Assembly (NCBI RefSeq): GCF_001921845.1
Contig: NZ_MSJM01000006.1
Span: 1-64,000 of the forward strand
Reading direction: 5' to 3'
DNA length: 64,000 nucleotides
Origin: Streptococcus cuniculi
GTDB taxonomy: Bacteria; Bacillota; Bacilli; Lactobacillales; Streptococcaceae
Position numbers and translations under genes: made by a program. The notes beneath the pieces were generated by a model. The model saw only the letters and a program-made list of their open reading frames with translations. It ran no database searches and had not been told where the DNA came from. This document shows positions 19,549-29,690 of this stretch, in pieces. Numbering within the stretch: the stretch's first letter is position 1; every line of letters starts with the position of its first letter.

Positions 19549-19622
19549 TGATTCCAGCAGGATTCGAACCTGCGACCGTTCGCTTAGAAGGCGAATGCTC
19601 TATCCAGCTGAGCTATGGAACC
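19549..19622 (-). tRNA. tRNA-Arg (UCU)
   Basis: The minus strand folds as a cloverleaf: acceptor GGTTCCA with TGGAATC, D arm AGCTCAGCTGGATAGAGC, anticodon stem TTCGC-GCGAA with the loop CTTCTAA (anticodon UCU), and T arm CGCAGGTTCGAATCCTG. The CCA end is not encoded. Confidence 0.95.
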
Positions 19623-19694
19623 GCTCAGTAACCATTTTATTCTATCGTAAACAAGACGGAATGTCAAGATATAGAAAAAAGCAAAAAAAATAGC

Positions 19695-19724
19695 TTGACA
19701 AAGAGATAAGGTCTATATTATACT
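19695..19724 (+). promoter_or_regulatory. Promoter of the tRNA-Glu/tRNA-Asn unit
   Basis: TTGACA (19695-19700) and TATACT (19719-19724), spaced by 18, lie about 15 bases before tRNA-Glu. Confidence 0.85.
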
Positions 19725-19739
19725 AGATAGTGCTTGAAT

Positions 19740-19811
19740 GGTCCGTTGGTCAAGGGGTTAAGACACCGCCTTTTCACGGCGGTAACACGGGTTCGAATCC
19801 CGTACGGACTA
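19740..19811 (+). tRNA. tRNA-Glu (UUC)
   Basis: 72 bases fold with acceptor GGTCCGT/ACGGACT and anticodon loop TTTTCAC between CCGCC and GGCGG (anticodon UUC). The T arm is CACGGGTTCGAATCCCGT. Five bases separate it from tRNA-Asn. Confidence 0.96.
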
Positions 19812-19816
19812 TTTTA

Positions 19817-19890
19817 TCCGCCATAGCTCAGTTGGTAGTAGCGCATGACTGTTAATCATGATGTCGTAGGTTCGAGTCCTACTGGCGGAG
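19817..19890 (+). tRNA. tRNA-Asn (GUU)
   Basis: 74 bases with acceptor TCCGCCA/TGGCGGA and anticodon loop CTGTTAA (anticodon GUU). The T arm CGTAGGTTCGAGTCCTAC is complete. Transcribed with tRNA-Glu. Confidence 0.96.
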
Positions 19891-19897
19891 TAAGAGT

Positions 19898-19927
19898 GAT
19901 TCCCTGATGTTTTAGGGGATTTTTTTA
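19898..19927 (+). terminator. Terminator of the tRNA unit
   Basis: ATTCCCT pairs with AGGGGAT around GATGTTTT and is followed by a run of seven T residues. Confidence 0.8.
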
Positions 19928-19938
19928 TTTTATTATGT

Positions 19939-19973
19939 AAAAAAGCGGGGAATTATTCCTCCGCCTTTTTACT
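19939..19973 (-). terminator. Terminator at the end of the YfhO gene
   Basis: An imperfect GC-rich stem (GCGGGGAAT with ATTCCTCCGC) is flanked by A/T runs and contains the stop codon of the YfhO gene; T-rich on the minus strand after the stem. Confidence 0.6.
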
Positions 19974-22550
19974 TGTTATGATACTGATTCGCTTCTTGGT
20001 GCGCATCCTGTTGTAGAAACTAAAGAGTAAGATTCCTATTCCAAAACAAGAAGCCCCAATCACAAATCCATGAGGAATGAATGAGAGTACAATCTTTCCG
20101 CTCCCTTTTTTGACATCTACTTTCATGAAGCCATTTTGCGCTTTTGTAATCGGTAAAGCCTTGCCATCTTGGCTGGCAGACCAGCCCTTGTCATAGGGGA
20201 GGGTTAAGAGCAATGAGGCATCCGTATCAGATGTATAGTCGACAGTAATCTTGTTTCCTTTTGTTTTTACCTGTACTTCTTGACTTCTTAGTTTATCCAT
20301 GGCTACTTGATAAGCAACTGTATCCAATCGATAAAATTGCGGTTTATCAAATGAGACTTGGGAATTACTAGGAAAGCTCATTGTTAAGGTCACAACTTGT
20401 TCATCTTCAAAATATCCTGCATCAAAAAGTGAGAAGGTATTATCAAGAGTAAAGTTTTTAGTGACATTATTGATGGTGAACTGCACATTCTTACTATTAT
20501 CACTTGTAAAATTGATATTTGGAATGTTGACATATAATTGTGTATGAGCAGGGACCAATAGTGAATACTGGATGCGAGGTGTCTCATCTTTTTCCGTTTT
20601 AGAAACAGTTACACGATTCGTTAATTCAGATCCATTCTCAACATTGGAAGGTTCTAAGCTGTGGTAATACTGTAAATCGAGCCCAGCTAACTGGTTTAGG
20701 AAATGGGTTTGATTATCAAGTGTCAGATTAGAGAAGTTTACATCTTTGTAAACCTTACTTGTTAATACTGCTAAGGGAAGGGAGTAGGCATTTTCATAGA
20801 GATAATAAGAGCCACTTGAATGGATTGGAGAAAATCCGAATTTAGACAGGTCACCTTCTACTAAATTATACTGGACAGCAAAGAGACTATCTGCCAGAAT
20901 GGTATTATTTTGATAGCGTAAATTCAAATTTGTACCGTCAGAACGAAAACCTAATTTATCTAAAGTGGAGCTTGAAGCGCGATTCCGAATGGAAGAAAAT
21001 TGAGAGATACCATTGTAATTGTATTTCATGCTATCATTTCCTGTTTGAGGAAAGATTCGCTCAGTTCGATAAAATGTTTCATTGGTAGATTTTGCATACT
21101 TTACAATCTTGTCAATATCTGTCAAGTTTTGCTCGTAATTCTCACGACTTGGGAAGTGCCATTCAGCAGACAAACCGTCAACTTGAAAGTTGGTATTCAA
21201 TCCAAGTTCAAAGAGGACGAACAATAGACTGACACATGAAAAGACTTTTATATTAATTCGCTTTTTACTGATGGCAAATAGAAGAATTCCGTAGGCTATT
21301 AAAAATTCAAAGGATAGTAAAAAATGAATAGATGTCAGAAATTCATAATGATTGAAGGCAAAAAATGTTGTTCCAAATCCAACCAGTAAGAAGAGAATAG
21401 AGGGAAGGTAGTTACGCAAATGAATATCTACCAATCGTGTCAATGTCTCTGCAGCCATGTAAATGATGACTAATGGAAAAATCCAAGCGTAGCGGTGTAG
21501 GAACATATTGGGCGCGTGCATTCCCTGCCAAAAAAGATCAAGTGGTTGGAGATAAAAACTAGCAACGATAAAGGTAAGTAGCACACCATAGCTGACTTTC
21601 ACCTGCCATTTAATCGATTTTATAGTGAAGAAAATAAGGGCAAAGAGTAGGGGAAAAATTCCTACATAAATCATAGGAATGGCACCAAACTTCGTTGTAT
21701 CATAGCTTCCAACTAAATTTTTAGCAAAAATATCCAAATACCAAGAGTTTTCTGTCTGTAAGTTGACAATCTTTGTCAACTTTTCTCCATGTGTTTTTAA
21801 ATCCAGATAGGTCGGCAGGAGCATAATCATGCTGGAGAGACCTGCTAATAGTGACACAACTGTAAAGTCAACAAAAGATTTGATTCTTTCCTTAAAATTC
21901 CAAGATAGCTGGACAAGAAACCAAAGGGCTAAAAACAAGGCCATCATATATCCAAAATAATAATTTTGAATAAACAAACAAGTAAGACTAACAAAATAGA
22001 GGATTCTTCCTCTTCCTTCTTCCATTATCTTGTGAAGTCCAAGGAGAATAAGTGGCACCAAAATAAAGGTATCTAGCCAAATGTTTATTTCTAGCTGACT
22101 GGTCGCAAAACTCATTAATGCAAAAGAAGTGGATAACAGTATGGCAAGGATAGGTTGTAATTTTTTATGGATAGTAGAGAGACTAACGTAAGTTGACAAC
22201 CCTGTCAATCCGAACTTTAGTAGTGTAAAGAGATAGAGGGCATCTGGCATGCTTTTTAAATTAAAAAAGTAGGTCAAGGGAGATAAGATAGAGCCCAAAT
22301 AATAAGAAGATAAGGCATAAAAATTTAAGCCTAATCCACTCGTAAAGGTATAGAATAGGGAGCCGTCGCCGTGTAAAGTATTTCGCAATACTTGGTTAAA
22401 AATGACATACTGGTGGAAGGCATCGCTTGCTAAAATTGTGGTCTCACTTCCCCACCAAATTCCTTTCATGGCTAAGATACTAGCGATGATAAGGATAGGT
22501 AGTAGGAAAGAGGCGACTAAAAATAGGTATTTTGAGTGTTTTTTGAACAT
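19953..22550 (-). CDS. YfhO family multi-spanning membrane protein
   Basis: 865 residues with about 12 hydrophobic segments in the N-terminal half (first at 8-28, then from about 70 to 440), a large extracytoplasmic part (about 450-820) and a final membrane anchor (SFIPHGFVIGASCFGIGILLFSFYN). This is the GT-C-like YfhO architecture. In Bacillus and Listeria YfhO proteins glycosylate lipoteichoic acid using lipid-linked sugars supplied by GtrA/GtcA flippases. A GtrA-like protein is encoded at 62260, but a link between the two is only inference. Confidence 0.85.
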   Translation of the reverse strand: MFKKHSKYLFLVASFLLPILIIASILAMKGIWWGSETTILASDAFHQYVIFNQVLRNTLHGDGSLFYTFTSGLGLNFYALSSYYLGSILSPLTYFFNLKSMPDALYLFTLLKFGLTGLSTYVSLSTIHKKLQPILAILLSTSFALMSFATSQLEINIWLDTFILVPLILLGLHKIMEEGRGRILYFVSLTCLFIQNYYFGYMMALFLALWFLVQLSWNFKERIKSFVDFTVVSLLAGLSSMIMLLPTYLDLKTHGEKLTKIVNLQTENSWYLDIFAKNLVGSYDTTKFGAIPMIYVGIFPLLFALIFFTIKSIKWQVKVSYGVLLTFIVASFYLQPLDLFWQGMHAPNMFLHRYAWIFPLVIIYMAAETLTRLVDIHLRNYLPSILFLLVGFGTTFFAFNHYEFLTSIHFLLSFEFLIAYGILLFAISKKRINIKVFSCVSLLFVLFELGLNTNFQVDGLSAEWHFPSRENYEQNLTDIDKIVKYAKSTNETFYRTERIFPQTGNDSMKYNYNGISQFSSIRNRASSSTLDKLGFRSDGTNLNLRYQNNTILADSLFAVQYNLVEGDLSKFGFSPIHSSGSYYLYENAYSLPLAVLTSKVYKDVNFSNLTLDNQTHFLNQLAGLDLQYYHSLEPSNVENGSELTNRVTVSKTEKDETPRIQYSLLVPAHTQLYVNIPNINFTSDNSKNVQFTINNVTKNFTLDNTFSLFDAGYFEDEQVVTLTMSFPSNSQVSFDKPQFYRLDTVAYQVAMDKLRSQEVQVKTKGNKITVDYTSDTDASLLLTLPYDKGWSASQDGKALPITKAQNGFMKVDVKKGSGKIVLSFIPHGFVIGASCFGIGILLFSFYNRMRTKKRISIITSKKAEE

Positions 22551-22573
22551 AATGCTTATTTTTCTATTTGCAA

Positions 22574-22600
22574 GAAAAGGCGAATCAGATCGCCTTTTTC
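22574..22600. terminator. Terminator next to the ABC-F gene
   Basis: AAAAGGCGA / TCGCCTTTT pair around ATCAGA, with T-rich flanks on both strands, just after the stop codon of the ABC-F gene on the minus strand. Confidence 0.8.
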
Positions 22601-22602
22601 TT

Positions 22603-24225
22603 TTAATCTTTCCAAAGTTCTTTTACTTTTGCTTGCACTTCTTGATTTTCCAAGAATTCATCGTAGGTTTCATCGATACGGTCAATGACTCCATTTTTTG
22701 AGATAACAATAATATGATTGGCTAGGGTTTGAATGAATTCATGGTCGTGGCTGGCAAAGATGATAGATTCCTTGAAGGCCTTCAGTCCGTCATTCAAACT
22801 AGAGATAGATTCCAAGTCTAAGTGATTGGTTGGGTCATCGAGGACAAGGACATTTGATTTGAGGAGCATGAGTTTTGAGAGCATCACGCGCACCTTTTCT
22901 CCTCCTGAAAGGACATTGACAGGCTTGTTCACCTCATCACCAGAAAAGAGCATACGTCCTAAGAAACCACGCAAGAAAGTATTGTCATCTTCTTCCTTGC
23001 TTGCAAACTGACGGAGCCAGTCGAGAATGGATTCATCACTTGCAAAATCGCGACTATTATCTTTCGGTAGGTAAGATTGACTAGTTGTCACACCCCATTT
23101 AATAGTTCCTTCGTATTCGATATCTCCCATAAGGGCACGAATCAGCGCTGTTGTCTGAATATCATTTTGACCGATAAGGGCTGTCTTGTCACCTGGACGA
23201 AGAATAAAGCTGATGTTATCTAAGATGACTTCTCCATCAATGGTTACTTTCAAGTTTTCAACGGTGACTAAATCATTTCCGATTTCCCGCTCAGCCTTGA
23301 AATTGATAAATGGGTATTTACGGCTTGATGGGATGATTTCTTCTAATTCAATCTTGTCGAGCATCTTCTTACGAGAAGTCGCTTGTTTAGATTTTGAAGC
23401 GTTGGCAGAAAAGCGGGCAACGAATTCTTGCAATTCCTTGATTTTTTCTTCTGCCTTGGCATTGCGGTCAGCTTGCAATTTAGCAGCCAATTCGCTTGAT
23501 TGTTTCCAGAAGTCATAGTTTCCGACAAAGATTTTGATTTTGCCAAAGTCTAGGTCAGCCATGTGGGTACACACTTTATTGAGAAAATGGCGGTCGTGGG
23601 ACACGACAATGACTGTATTTTCAAAGTCAATCAAAAAGTCTTCGAGCCAGTTAATTGATTGAATATCAAGACCGTTGGTCGGCTCATCAAGGAGTAGGAC
23701 ATCTGGTTTACCAAAGAGAGCCTTGGCTAGGAGAACTTTTACTTTTTCCCCATTTGTTAACTCACTCATATTTTGGTAATGAAGATCTTCAGAAATGTTC
23801 AGATTTTGCAAGAGTTGAGATGCTTCACTTTCTGCTTCCCAGCCACCTAATTCTGCAAATTCACCTTCTAATTCGGCTGCACGGACACCGTCTTCATCTG
23901 CAAAGTCTTCCTTCATGTAAATGGCGTCTTTTTCTTTCATGATGCTGTAAAGTTGTTCATTTCCCATGATTACAACATCAATCACACGCTCATCTTCGTA
24001 GTCAAAGTGATTTTGGCGTAGGACAGAAAGACGTTCGTCTGTTCCAAGGGAAATATGACCAGTTGTTGGCTCAATGTCACCCGCTAAAATTTTCAGGAAG
24101 GTTGATTTACCGGCACCATTAGCTCCAATCAAGCCGTAGGTGTTTCCTGCTGTAAACTTAATGTTGACATCGTCAAATAATTTTCGATCGCTAAAACGAA
24201 GCGATACATCTGATACTGTAAGCAA
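22603..24225 (-). CDS. ABC-F family ATPase (YkpA/YbiT-like)
   Basis: Soluble two-domain ABC protein without membrane segments, 540 residues, of the kind that binds the ribosomal E site and modulates translation or antibiotic protection. NBD1 is intact: GANGAGKST (36-44), LTNGEKVKV and LLLDEPTNGLD. A linker with the charged coiled coil typical of ABC-F is seen at about 240-290. NBD2 keeps LSGGEKVRV but its P-loop reads GQNDIQTT, without the lysine, and its Walker B ends LDDPTNHLD, Asp in place of the catalytic Glu. It could be normal for this subfamily or a real loss of activity. Drug or stress role unknown. Confidence 0.88.
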   Translation of the reverse strand: MLTVSDVSLRFSDRKLFDDVNIKFTAGNTYGLIGANGAGKSTFLKILAGDIEPTTGHISLGTDERLSVLRQNHFDYEDERVIDVVIMGNEQLYSIMKEKDAIYMKEDFADEDGVRAAELEGEFAELGGWEAESEASQLLQNLNISEDLHYQNMSELTNGEKVKVLLAKALFGKPDVLLLDEPTNGLDIQSINWLEDFLIDFENTVIVVSHDRHFLNKVCTHMADLDFGKIKIFVGNYDFWKQSSELAAKLQADRNAKAEEKIKELQEFVARFSANASKSKQATSRKKMLDKIELEEIIPSSRKYPFINFKAEREIGNDLVTVENLKVTIDGEVILDNISFILRPGDKTALIGQNDIQTTALIRALMGDIEYEGTIKWGVTTSQSYLPKDNSRDFASDESILDWLRQFASKEEDDNTFLRGFLGRMLFSGDEVNKPVNVLSGGEKVRVMLSKLMLLKSNVLVLDDPTNHLDLESISSLNDGLKAFKESIIFASHDHEFIQTLANHIIVISKNGVIDRIDETYDEFLENQEVQAKVKELWKD

Positions 24226-24290
24226 TACAATTCTCCTATTTCTATGATTAGTCTTATTCTACTCTAAAAAAGATGATTTTTCAATTGAAA

Positions 24291-25163
24291 CTACATTGGA
24301 ATGAGAATATCTTTCTCTAAATTTGGATGCATCTTTTGTAAACTAAAGCCTCTTCCCCTTACTTGGGTGGCAGGCATGACGACAATAAAGGCTGTTTCAT
24401 CGATGGCAAGAATATTGGTTTCTAACTTTTGATATTCGAGACGGGAAACAGTTGTCATCAGCATGCGATTTTCCTGACCTGTAAACCCACCGACCATGGG
24501 AAGTTCGGTCACACCACGATCTGCCACCTTTGTGATGTATTCCTTGATTTTCGCATGGTGTCTCGAAATAATCATGATATTTCGTGATGAATCCGCTCCT
24601 GCCATGACAAGGTTGACAACGTAGGTAATGGAGAGTAAAGCAATGATGGAGTACATGACTGTATCCGCGTCAAAGGCGATAAATCCAAGCCCTACGACAA
24701 TCCCATCCACAAACGCCATGCTGGTTCCAAGTGGAATGGGTGTGTATTTTTCAAATAGCTGAACAATGATGCCAGTACCACCCGTTGATGAATGTCCGAT
24801 GAAGACAAGTCCTAAACCAAATCCGAGAACAGCTCCTCCAAAGATGGCTGCTAGAAGCGTATTGTGTGTCAAGGTTGGTAAACCTGCTGTCAACTTGATG
24901 AAAATTGGGTAAATCCAGGCACCGTAAACAGTTTTAATGAAGACTTCCTTACCCAAGCAGAAAAAACAAAGGAGCAAGAGGGGAATATTGGCATAGAGTA
25001 CAAAGTTAGCGGTGTTCCAACCAAATAAGGCGTTCATGCTAATCGCAAGGCCCCCAACTCCCCCAGAAGCAATATGGTTTTCAACAAACATGCTATTGAA
25101 GGCAACAGCAGAAATAAATGCTCCGATTGTAACGAGAGCAAAATCTTTTATTTTTTGTTTCAT
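24291..25163 (-). CDS. YitT family membrane protein
   Basis: 290 residues with an N-terminal membrane part of five to six segments (starting ALVTIGAFISAVAFN) and a C-terminal DUF2179 domain (from about 210; contains MLMTTVSRLEYQKLE). YitT proteins are widespread in Firmicutes and their transported substrate is not known to me. It lies head to head with trpS, separated by the T-box leader. Confidence 0.88.
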   Translation of the reverse strand: MKQKIKDFALVTIGAFISAVAFNSMFVENHIASGGVGGLAISMNALFGWNTANFVLYANIPLLLLCFFCLGKEVFIKTVYGAWIYPIFIKLTAGLPTLTHNTLLAAIFGGAVLGFGLGLVFIGHSSTGGTGIIVQLFEKYTPIPLGTSMAFVDGIVVGLGFIAFDADTVMYSIIALLSITYVVNLVMAGADSSRNIMIISRHHAKIKEYITKVADRGVTELPMVGGFTGQENRMLMTTVSRLEYQKLETNILAIDETAFIVVMPATQVRGRGFSLQKMHPNLEKDILIPM

Positions 25164-25236
25164 ATAGGTATCCTATCTGTCAATGTTCAGCTTCTATTAT
25201 CCCTAATTCTAACCCTGCCGTCAAGTTAAGAATGGC

Positions 25237-25265
25237 TTGACTTTCTATTTTTTAGGGTATATAAT
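25237..25265 (+). promoter_or_regulatory. trpS promoter
   Basis: TTGACT (25237-25242) and TATAAT (25260-25265) are spaced by 17 bases, ahead of the T-box leader. Confidence 0.85.
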
Positions 25266-25271
25266 TGAAAA

Positions 25272-25486
25272 GAATCAGAAAAGTAGTGAATTAGCTATTT
25301 TTAGAGAGCCTGTGGTCGGTGAAAACAGGTAATAGCGATTGATGAATGGGCTGATGGATCAAGAATCTGAAATCATAAAGATTCGGCTTGCAGGCCTTAT
25401 ATGCAAATGAGATGAGATGACTCATAAGTGAGGTGGCACCGTGTCTTTGACGCCCTCGCATGGCTTTTTGCTGTGCGTGGGTTTTA
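25272..25486 (+). promoter_or_regulatory. T-box riboswitch of trpS (tryptophan)
   Basis: The leader contains the T-box sequence TGAGGTGGCACCGTG (25429-25443), which binds the uncharged tRNA acceptor end, and a terminator hairpin (CCCTCGCA / TGCGTGGG, 25453-25481) followed by T residues. A TGG Trp codon at 25347-25349, in the sequence GAATGGGC, is the likely specifier. Binding of uncharged tRNA-Trp to the leader would favour read-through into trpS. Confidence 0.92.
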
Positions 25487-25508
25487 TTGTATGGAAAAGG
25501 AGAATATC

Positions 25509-26534
25509 ATGACAAAACCTATTATACTAACAGGAGATCGGCCGACTGGAAAATTGCATATCGGGCATTATGTCGGAAGTTTACAAAATCGTGTCCGTCT
25601 GCAAAATGAAGGCAAGTATGACATGTTTGTCTTTTTGGCAGATCAGCAGGCTCTTACAGACCATGCGAAAGAACCGCAGAAGATTGTAGAGTCTATCGGG
25701 CATGTCGCTCTTGATTACTTGGCAGCGGGCTTGGATCCTGAAAAATCCACGATCTTCATCCAAAGTCAGATACCAGAATTGGCTGAATTGTCCATGTATT
25801 ATATGAACTTGGTTTCATTGGGACGCTTAGAGCGCAATCCGACCGTGAAAACAGAGATTGCTCAAAAAGGCTTTGGTGAAAGCATTCCGACAGGATTTTT
25901 AGTCTATCCTATCGCCCAAGCTGCAGATATTACTGCATTTAAGGCAAATTATGTGCCAGTTGGGGTTGACCAAAAACCGATGATTGAGCAGACCCGTGAA
26001 ATTGTCCGTAGTTTCAATCATGCCTATCAGACAGATGTCCTAGTTGAGCCAGAAGGGATTTATCCGACACATGAGGGTGCTGGACGGCTTCCAGGACTAG
26101 ACGGCAATGCCAAGATGTCTAAGTCGCTAAATAACGGGATTTATCTAGCTGATGATATGGATACGCTCAAGAAAAAGGTCATGAGTATGTATACGGACCC
26201 TGACCATATCAAGGTGGAAGACCCAGGTAAGATTGAGGGCAATATGGTCTTTCATTATTTGGACGTCTTTGGTCGTGAGGAAGACAAGGCTGAAATCGAA
26301 GCGATGAAAGAGCATTACAAGCAGGGTGGCCTTGGAGATGTGAAGACCAAACGCTATTTATTAGACATCCTAGAGCGGGAATTAGGCCCGATTCGGGAGC
26401 GCCGTTTGGAATTTGCTAAGGACATGGGTGAAGTCTACAACATGCTTCAAAAAGGCAGCGAAAAAGCTCGCCAAGTAGCAGGTCAAACTCTTTCAGAAGT
26501 CAAAGCAGCGATGGGCTTGAATTATTTTAGTTAA
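25509..26534 (+). CDS. trpS: Tryptophanyl-tRNA synthetase
   Basis: Class I enzyme that charges tRNA-Trp; 341 residues from ATG 25509, which has GGAGAATATC upstream. The HIGH signature HIGHYVGS (about 14-21) and KMSKS (AKMSKSLNN, about 198-202) are both intact. The longer frame in the same reading runs back into the T-box terminator and is not used. Expression is set by the T-box above. Confidence 0.98.
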   Translation: MTKPIILTGDRPTGKLHIGHYVGSLQNRVRLQNEGKYDMFVFLADQQALTDHAKEPQKIVESIGHVALDYLAAGLDPEKSTIFIQSQIPELAELSMYYMNLVSLGRLERNPTVKTEIAQKGFGESIPTGFLVYPIAQAADITAFKANYVPVGVDQKPMIEQTREIVRSFNHAYQTDVLVEPEGIYPTHEGAGRLPGLDGNAKMSKSLNNGIYLADDMDTLKKKVMSMYTDPDHIKVEDPGKIEGNMVFHYLDVFGREEDKAEIEAMKEHYKQGGLGDVKTKRYLLDILERELGPIRERRLEFAKDMGEVYNMLQKGSEKARQVAGQTLSEVKAAMGLNYFS

Positions 26535-26544
26535 TCCAAATATT

Positions 26545-26577
26545 AAAAAGAGCAGAAAGATTATTTCTGCTCTTTTT
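26545..26577 (+). terminator. Terminator of trpS
   Basis: AAAAAGAGCAGAAA pairs with TTTCTGCTCTTTTT around GATTA; strong stem with a T run. Confidence 0.9.
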
Positions 26578-26580
26578 CTG

Positions 26581-26709
26581 AACGAAAATAATAAAAATAT
26601 CCATAAAGTTCGTTTTATAAAAGATGTTATTCCTTTAATATCTTATTTAAAAGAAAATTTGTAATTTAAGGCGAATAATAATTGACAAATGATTTCAAAA
26701 TGGTATGAT
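26581..26709 (+). promoter_or_regulatory. guaB promoter region
   Basis: TTGACA (26682-26687) and TATGAT (26704-26709), spaced by 16, form the promoter. Upstream, AACGAA (26581-26586) and TTCGTT (26609-26614) are inverted; the second lies in the minus-strand sequence AAAACGAACTTT, which resembles a PurR PurBox (core CGAA) with one deviation. PurR control is plausible, not shown. Confidence 0.6.
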
Positions 26710-26750
26710 ATTTAAAATACAAATCAGCTAGTCTTAGCTGGAAAAAATAA

Positions 26751-28253
<1,503 letters not shown>

Positions 28254-28260
28254 TAGCGCT

Positions 28261-28292
28261 AAAGAATCTCTGAAATGTTTCAGAGGTTCTTT
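28261..28292 (+). terminator. Terminator of guaB
   Basis: A near-perfect 15-base stem (AAAGAATCTCTGAAA with TTTCAGAGGTTCTTT) closes the guaB unit. Confidence 0.9.
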
Positions 28293-28358
28293 CTTTGTCT
28301 TTACAAAGACGATCCATTGTGTTAGAATATGGAACTATGTTGAAAATAATAAGATATA

Positions 28359-28395
28359 TTTACAATTGTGTAAATTAAGTTTACAAAACTGTAAA
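28359..28395 (+). promoter_or_regulatory. Paired operator palindromes before the sugar transporter
   Basis: Two copies of TTTACA-N4-TGTAAA occur at 28359-28374 and 28380-28395, with centres 21 bases apart, two helical turns. A half-site (TGTAAA) continues at 28402. Possible promoter boxes upstream are TTTACA (28299-28304) and TAGAAT (28323-28328), spaced by 18. The repeats lie in the leader, 22 bases before the start codon; the regulator is unknown. Confidence 0.6.
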
Positions 28396-28416
28396 ATAAT
28401 CTGTAAAGGAGAAGAA

Positions 28417-29283
28417 ATGCAAGGTATTTTATACGCACTGATCCCAATGGTAGCTTGGGGTAGTATTGGTTTTGTCAGTAATAAGATTGGTGGCAAGCCC
28501 AATCAACAAACTTTTGGAATGACACTGGGAGCGCTCTTGTTTGCATTGGTTGTTTGGCTGATAGTCAGACCAGAAATGTCAGTTTCTCTATGGGGATTTG
28601 GCATCATAGGTGGTATGCTTTGGTCCATGGGGCAATATGGCCAATTCCGTTCCATGCAGTATATGGGAGTGTCAGTCGCAAATCCTCTATCTAGTGGTGC
28701 TCAATTGGTGTTTGGTAGCTTGATTGGTGCAATCATCTTTGGTGAATGGAGCAAACCAACTCAATTTTTACTTGGAATTCTTGCTCTTTTGCTCCTTGTC
28801 ATTGGATTTTACTTCACTAGTAAGCAGGATGATGAGAAATCTTATACAAATACCAACCATGAGTTTGGAAAGGGGTTCCGTGCATTGACTTACTCGACTG
28901 CTGGTTATCTATCTTATGCGATTTTGTTCAATAATATCATGCATTTTGATGCTTTAGCAGTTATTCTTCCGATGGCTGTCGGCATGGTCCTAGGTGCGAT
29001 GATCTTTATGAAATTCAAGATTCAGCTTGAAGCAGTTGTGATTAAAAATGCACTAGTTGGTCTCATGTGGGGGATTGGAAATATCTTTATGCTTCTTGCT
29101 GCTGCTAAGGCAGGTCTTGCTATAGCTTTTAGTTTCTCACAACTGGGTGTGATTATCTCGATTATCGGTGGTATCCTCTTTTTAGGTGAAACTAAAACGC
29201 GCAAAGAAATGCGCTGGTTAACTATTGGAATTGCTTGTTTTGTGATTGGTGCGGTCTTATTAGGTGTCGTAAAATCCTATTAG
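28417..29283 (+). CDS. GRP-family sugar transporter (GlcU/RbsU-like)
   Basis: 288-residue membrane protein with ten hydrophobic segments, beginning MQGILYALIPMVAWGSIGFVSNKIGG, typical of the glucose/ribose uptake family (GlcU of Bacillus and Staphylococcus). The start at 28417 has AAAGGAGAAGA upstream; the longer frame overlaps guaB. Proton-coupled uptake of glucose or ribose is likely, but the sugar cannot be told. The paired operator upstream suggests specific repression. A structured repeat element lies downstream. Confidence 0.85.
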   Translation: MQGILYALIPMVAWGSIGFVSNKIGGKPNQQTFGMTLGALLFALVVWLIVRPEMSVSLWGFGIIGGMLWSMGQYGQFRSMQYMGVSVANPLSSGAQLVFGSLIGAIIFGEWSKPTQFLLGILALLLLVIGFYFTSKQDDEKSYTNTNHEFGKGFRALTYSTAGYLSYAILFNNIMHFDALAVILPMAVGMVLGAMIFMKFKIQLEAVVIKNALVGLMWGIGNIFMLLAAAKAGLAIAFSFSQLGVIISIIGGILFLGETKTRKEMRWLTIGIACFVIGAVLLGVVKSY

Positions 29284-29336
29284 TAGTTTCTATAGCTTTA
29301 CTCAGCCTAGTCCTAAAAAAAATCGAGAGACAATAC

Positions 29337-29352
29337 TTTACATATATGTAAA
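29337..29352. other. TTTACA-N4-TGTAAA palindrome behind the sugar transporter
   Basis: CTTTACATATATGTAAAG is a third copy of the palindrome seen before the sugar transporter gene (here TTTACA-TATA-TGTAAA), directly before the structured repeat element. It could be a regulator site or a weak terminator stem. Confidence 0.45.
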
Positions 29353-29353
29353 G

Positions 29354-29690
29354 ATAAAAAGCTGGCTATGCCAGCTTTCAGAACGTAGAAAAAACAAGAC
29401 TTATTTAAACAAGTTCAAAAGCTCTGCTAACGTACCATTCGATTTCCGATTTTTGCGAGCAGAGCGAGCCTCATCAGCTACTTTTCGCTGTGGTAAAAGT
29501 AGGGAGTAGGATAAAAATCGTGATTTCGCAGAAATCGATTATCCTCGCTCCTTTGTTTCTGGGCTCGGGCTAAAATAATCCACTGGATTATTTTACTCCG
29601 CAGGAAGTCGCTACCGTCCGCACCACCTAAGAAAAGTAGCACAAAAGAACTTTTTCTTAAATCTTAAAGCTGGCATAGCCAGCTTTTTAT
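29354..29690. repeat. MITE-like structured intergenic element
   Basis: About 340 bases bounded by identical 25-base sequences in opposite orientation (29354-29378 and 29666-29690), each of which is itself a hairpin (AAAGCTGGC / GCCAGCTTT) with its T run pointing outward. Inside are further hairpins: GCTCTGCT / AGCAGAGC (29421-29465), CTACTTTT / AAAAGTAG (29478-29502), GATTTC / GAAATC within GGATAA...TTATCC (29509-29544), and TAAAATAATCC / GGATTATTTTA (29571-29595). GCTACTTTTC (29477-29486) can also pair with GAAAAGTAGC (29631-29640). No coding sequence. The right copy includes the recF stop codon. It looks like a mobile palindromic repeat or a structured RNA; I cannot name its family. Confidence 0.7.

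Noticed and set aside
29380..29665. RNase P, tmRNA or 6S RNA hidden in the 29.4-29.7 kb gap
   Set aside because: None of the conserved cores I know from these RNAs is present; the repeat explanation fits better.
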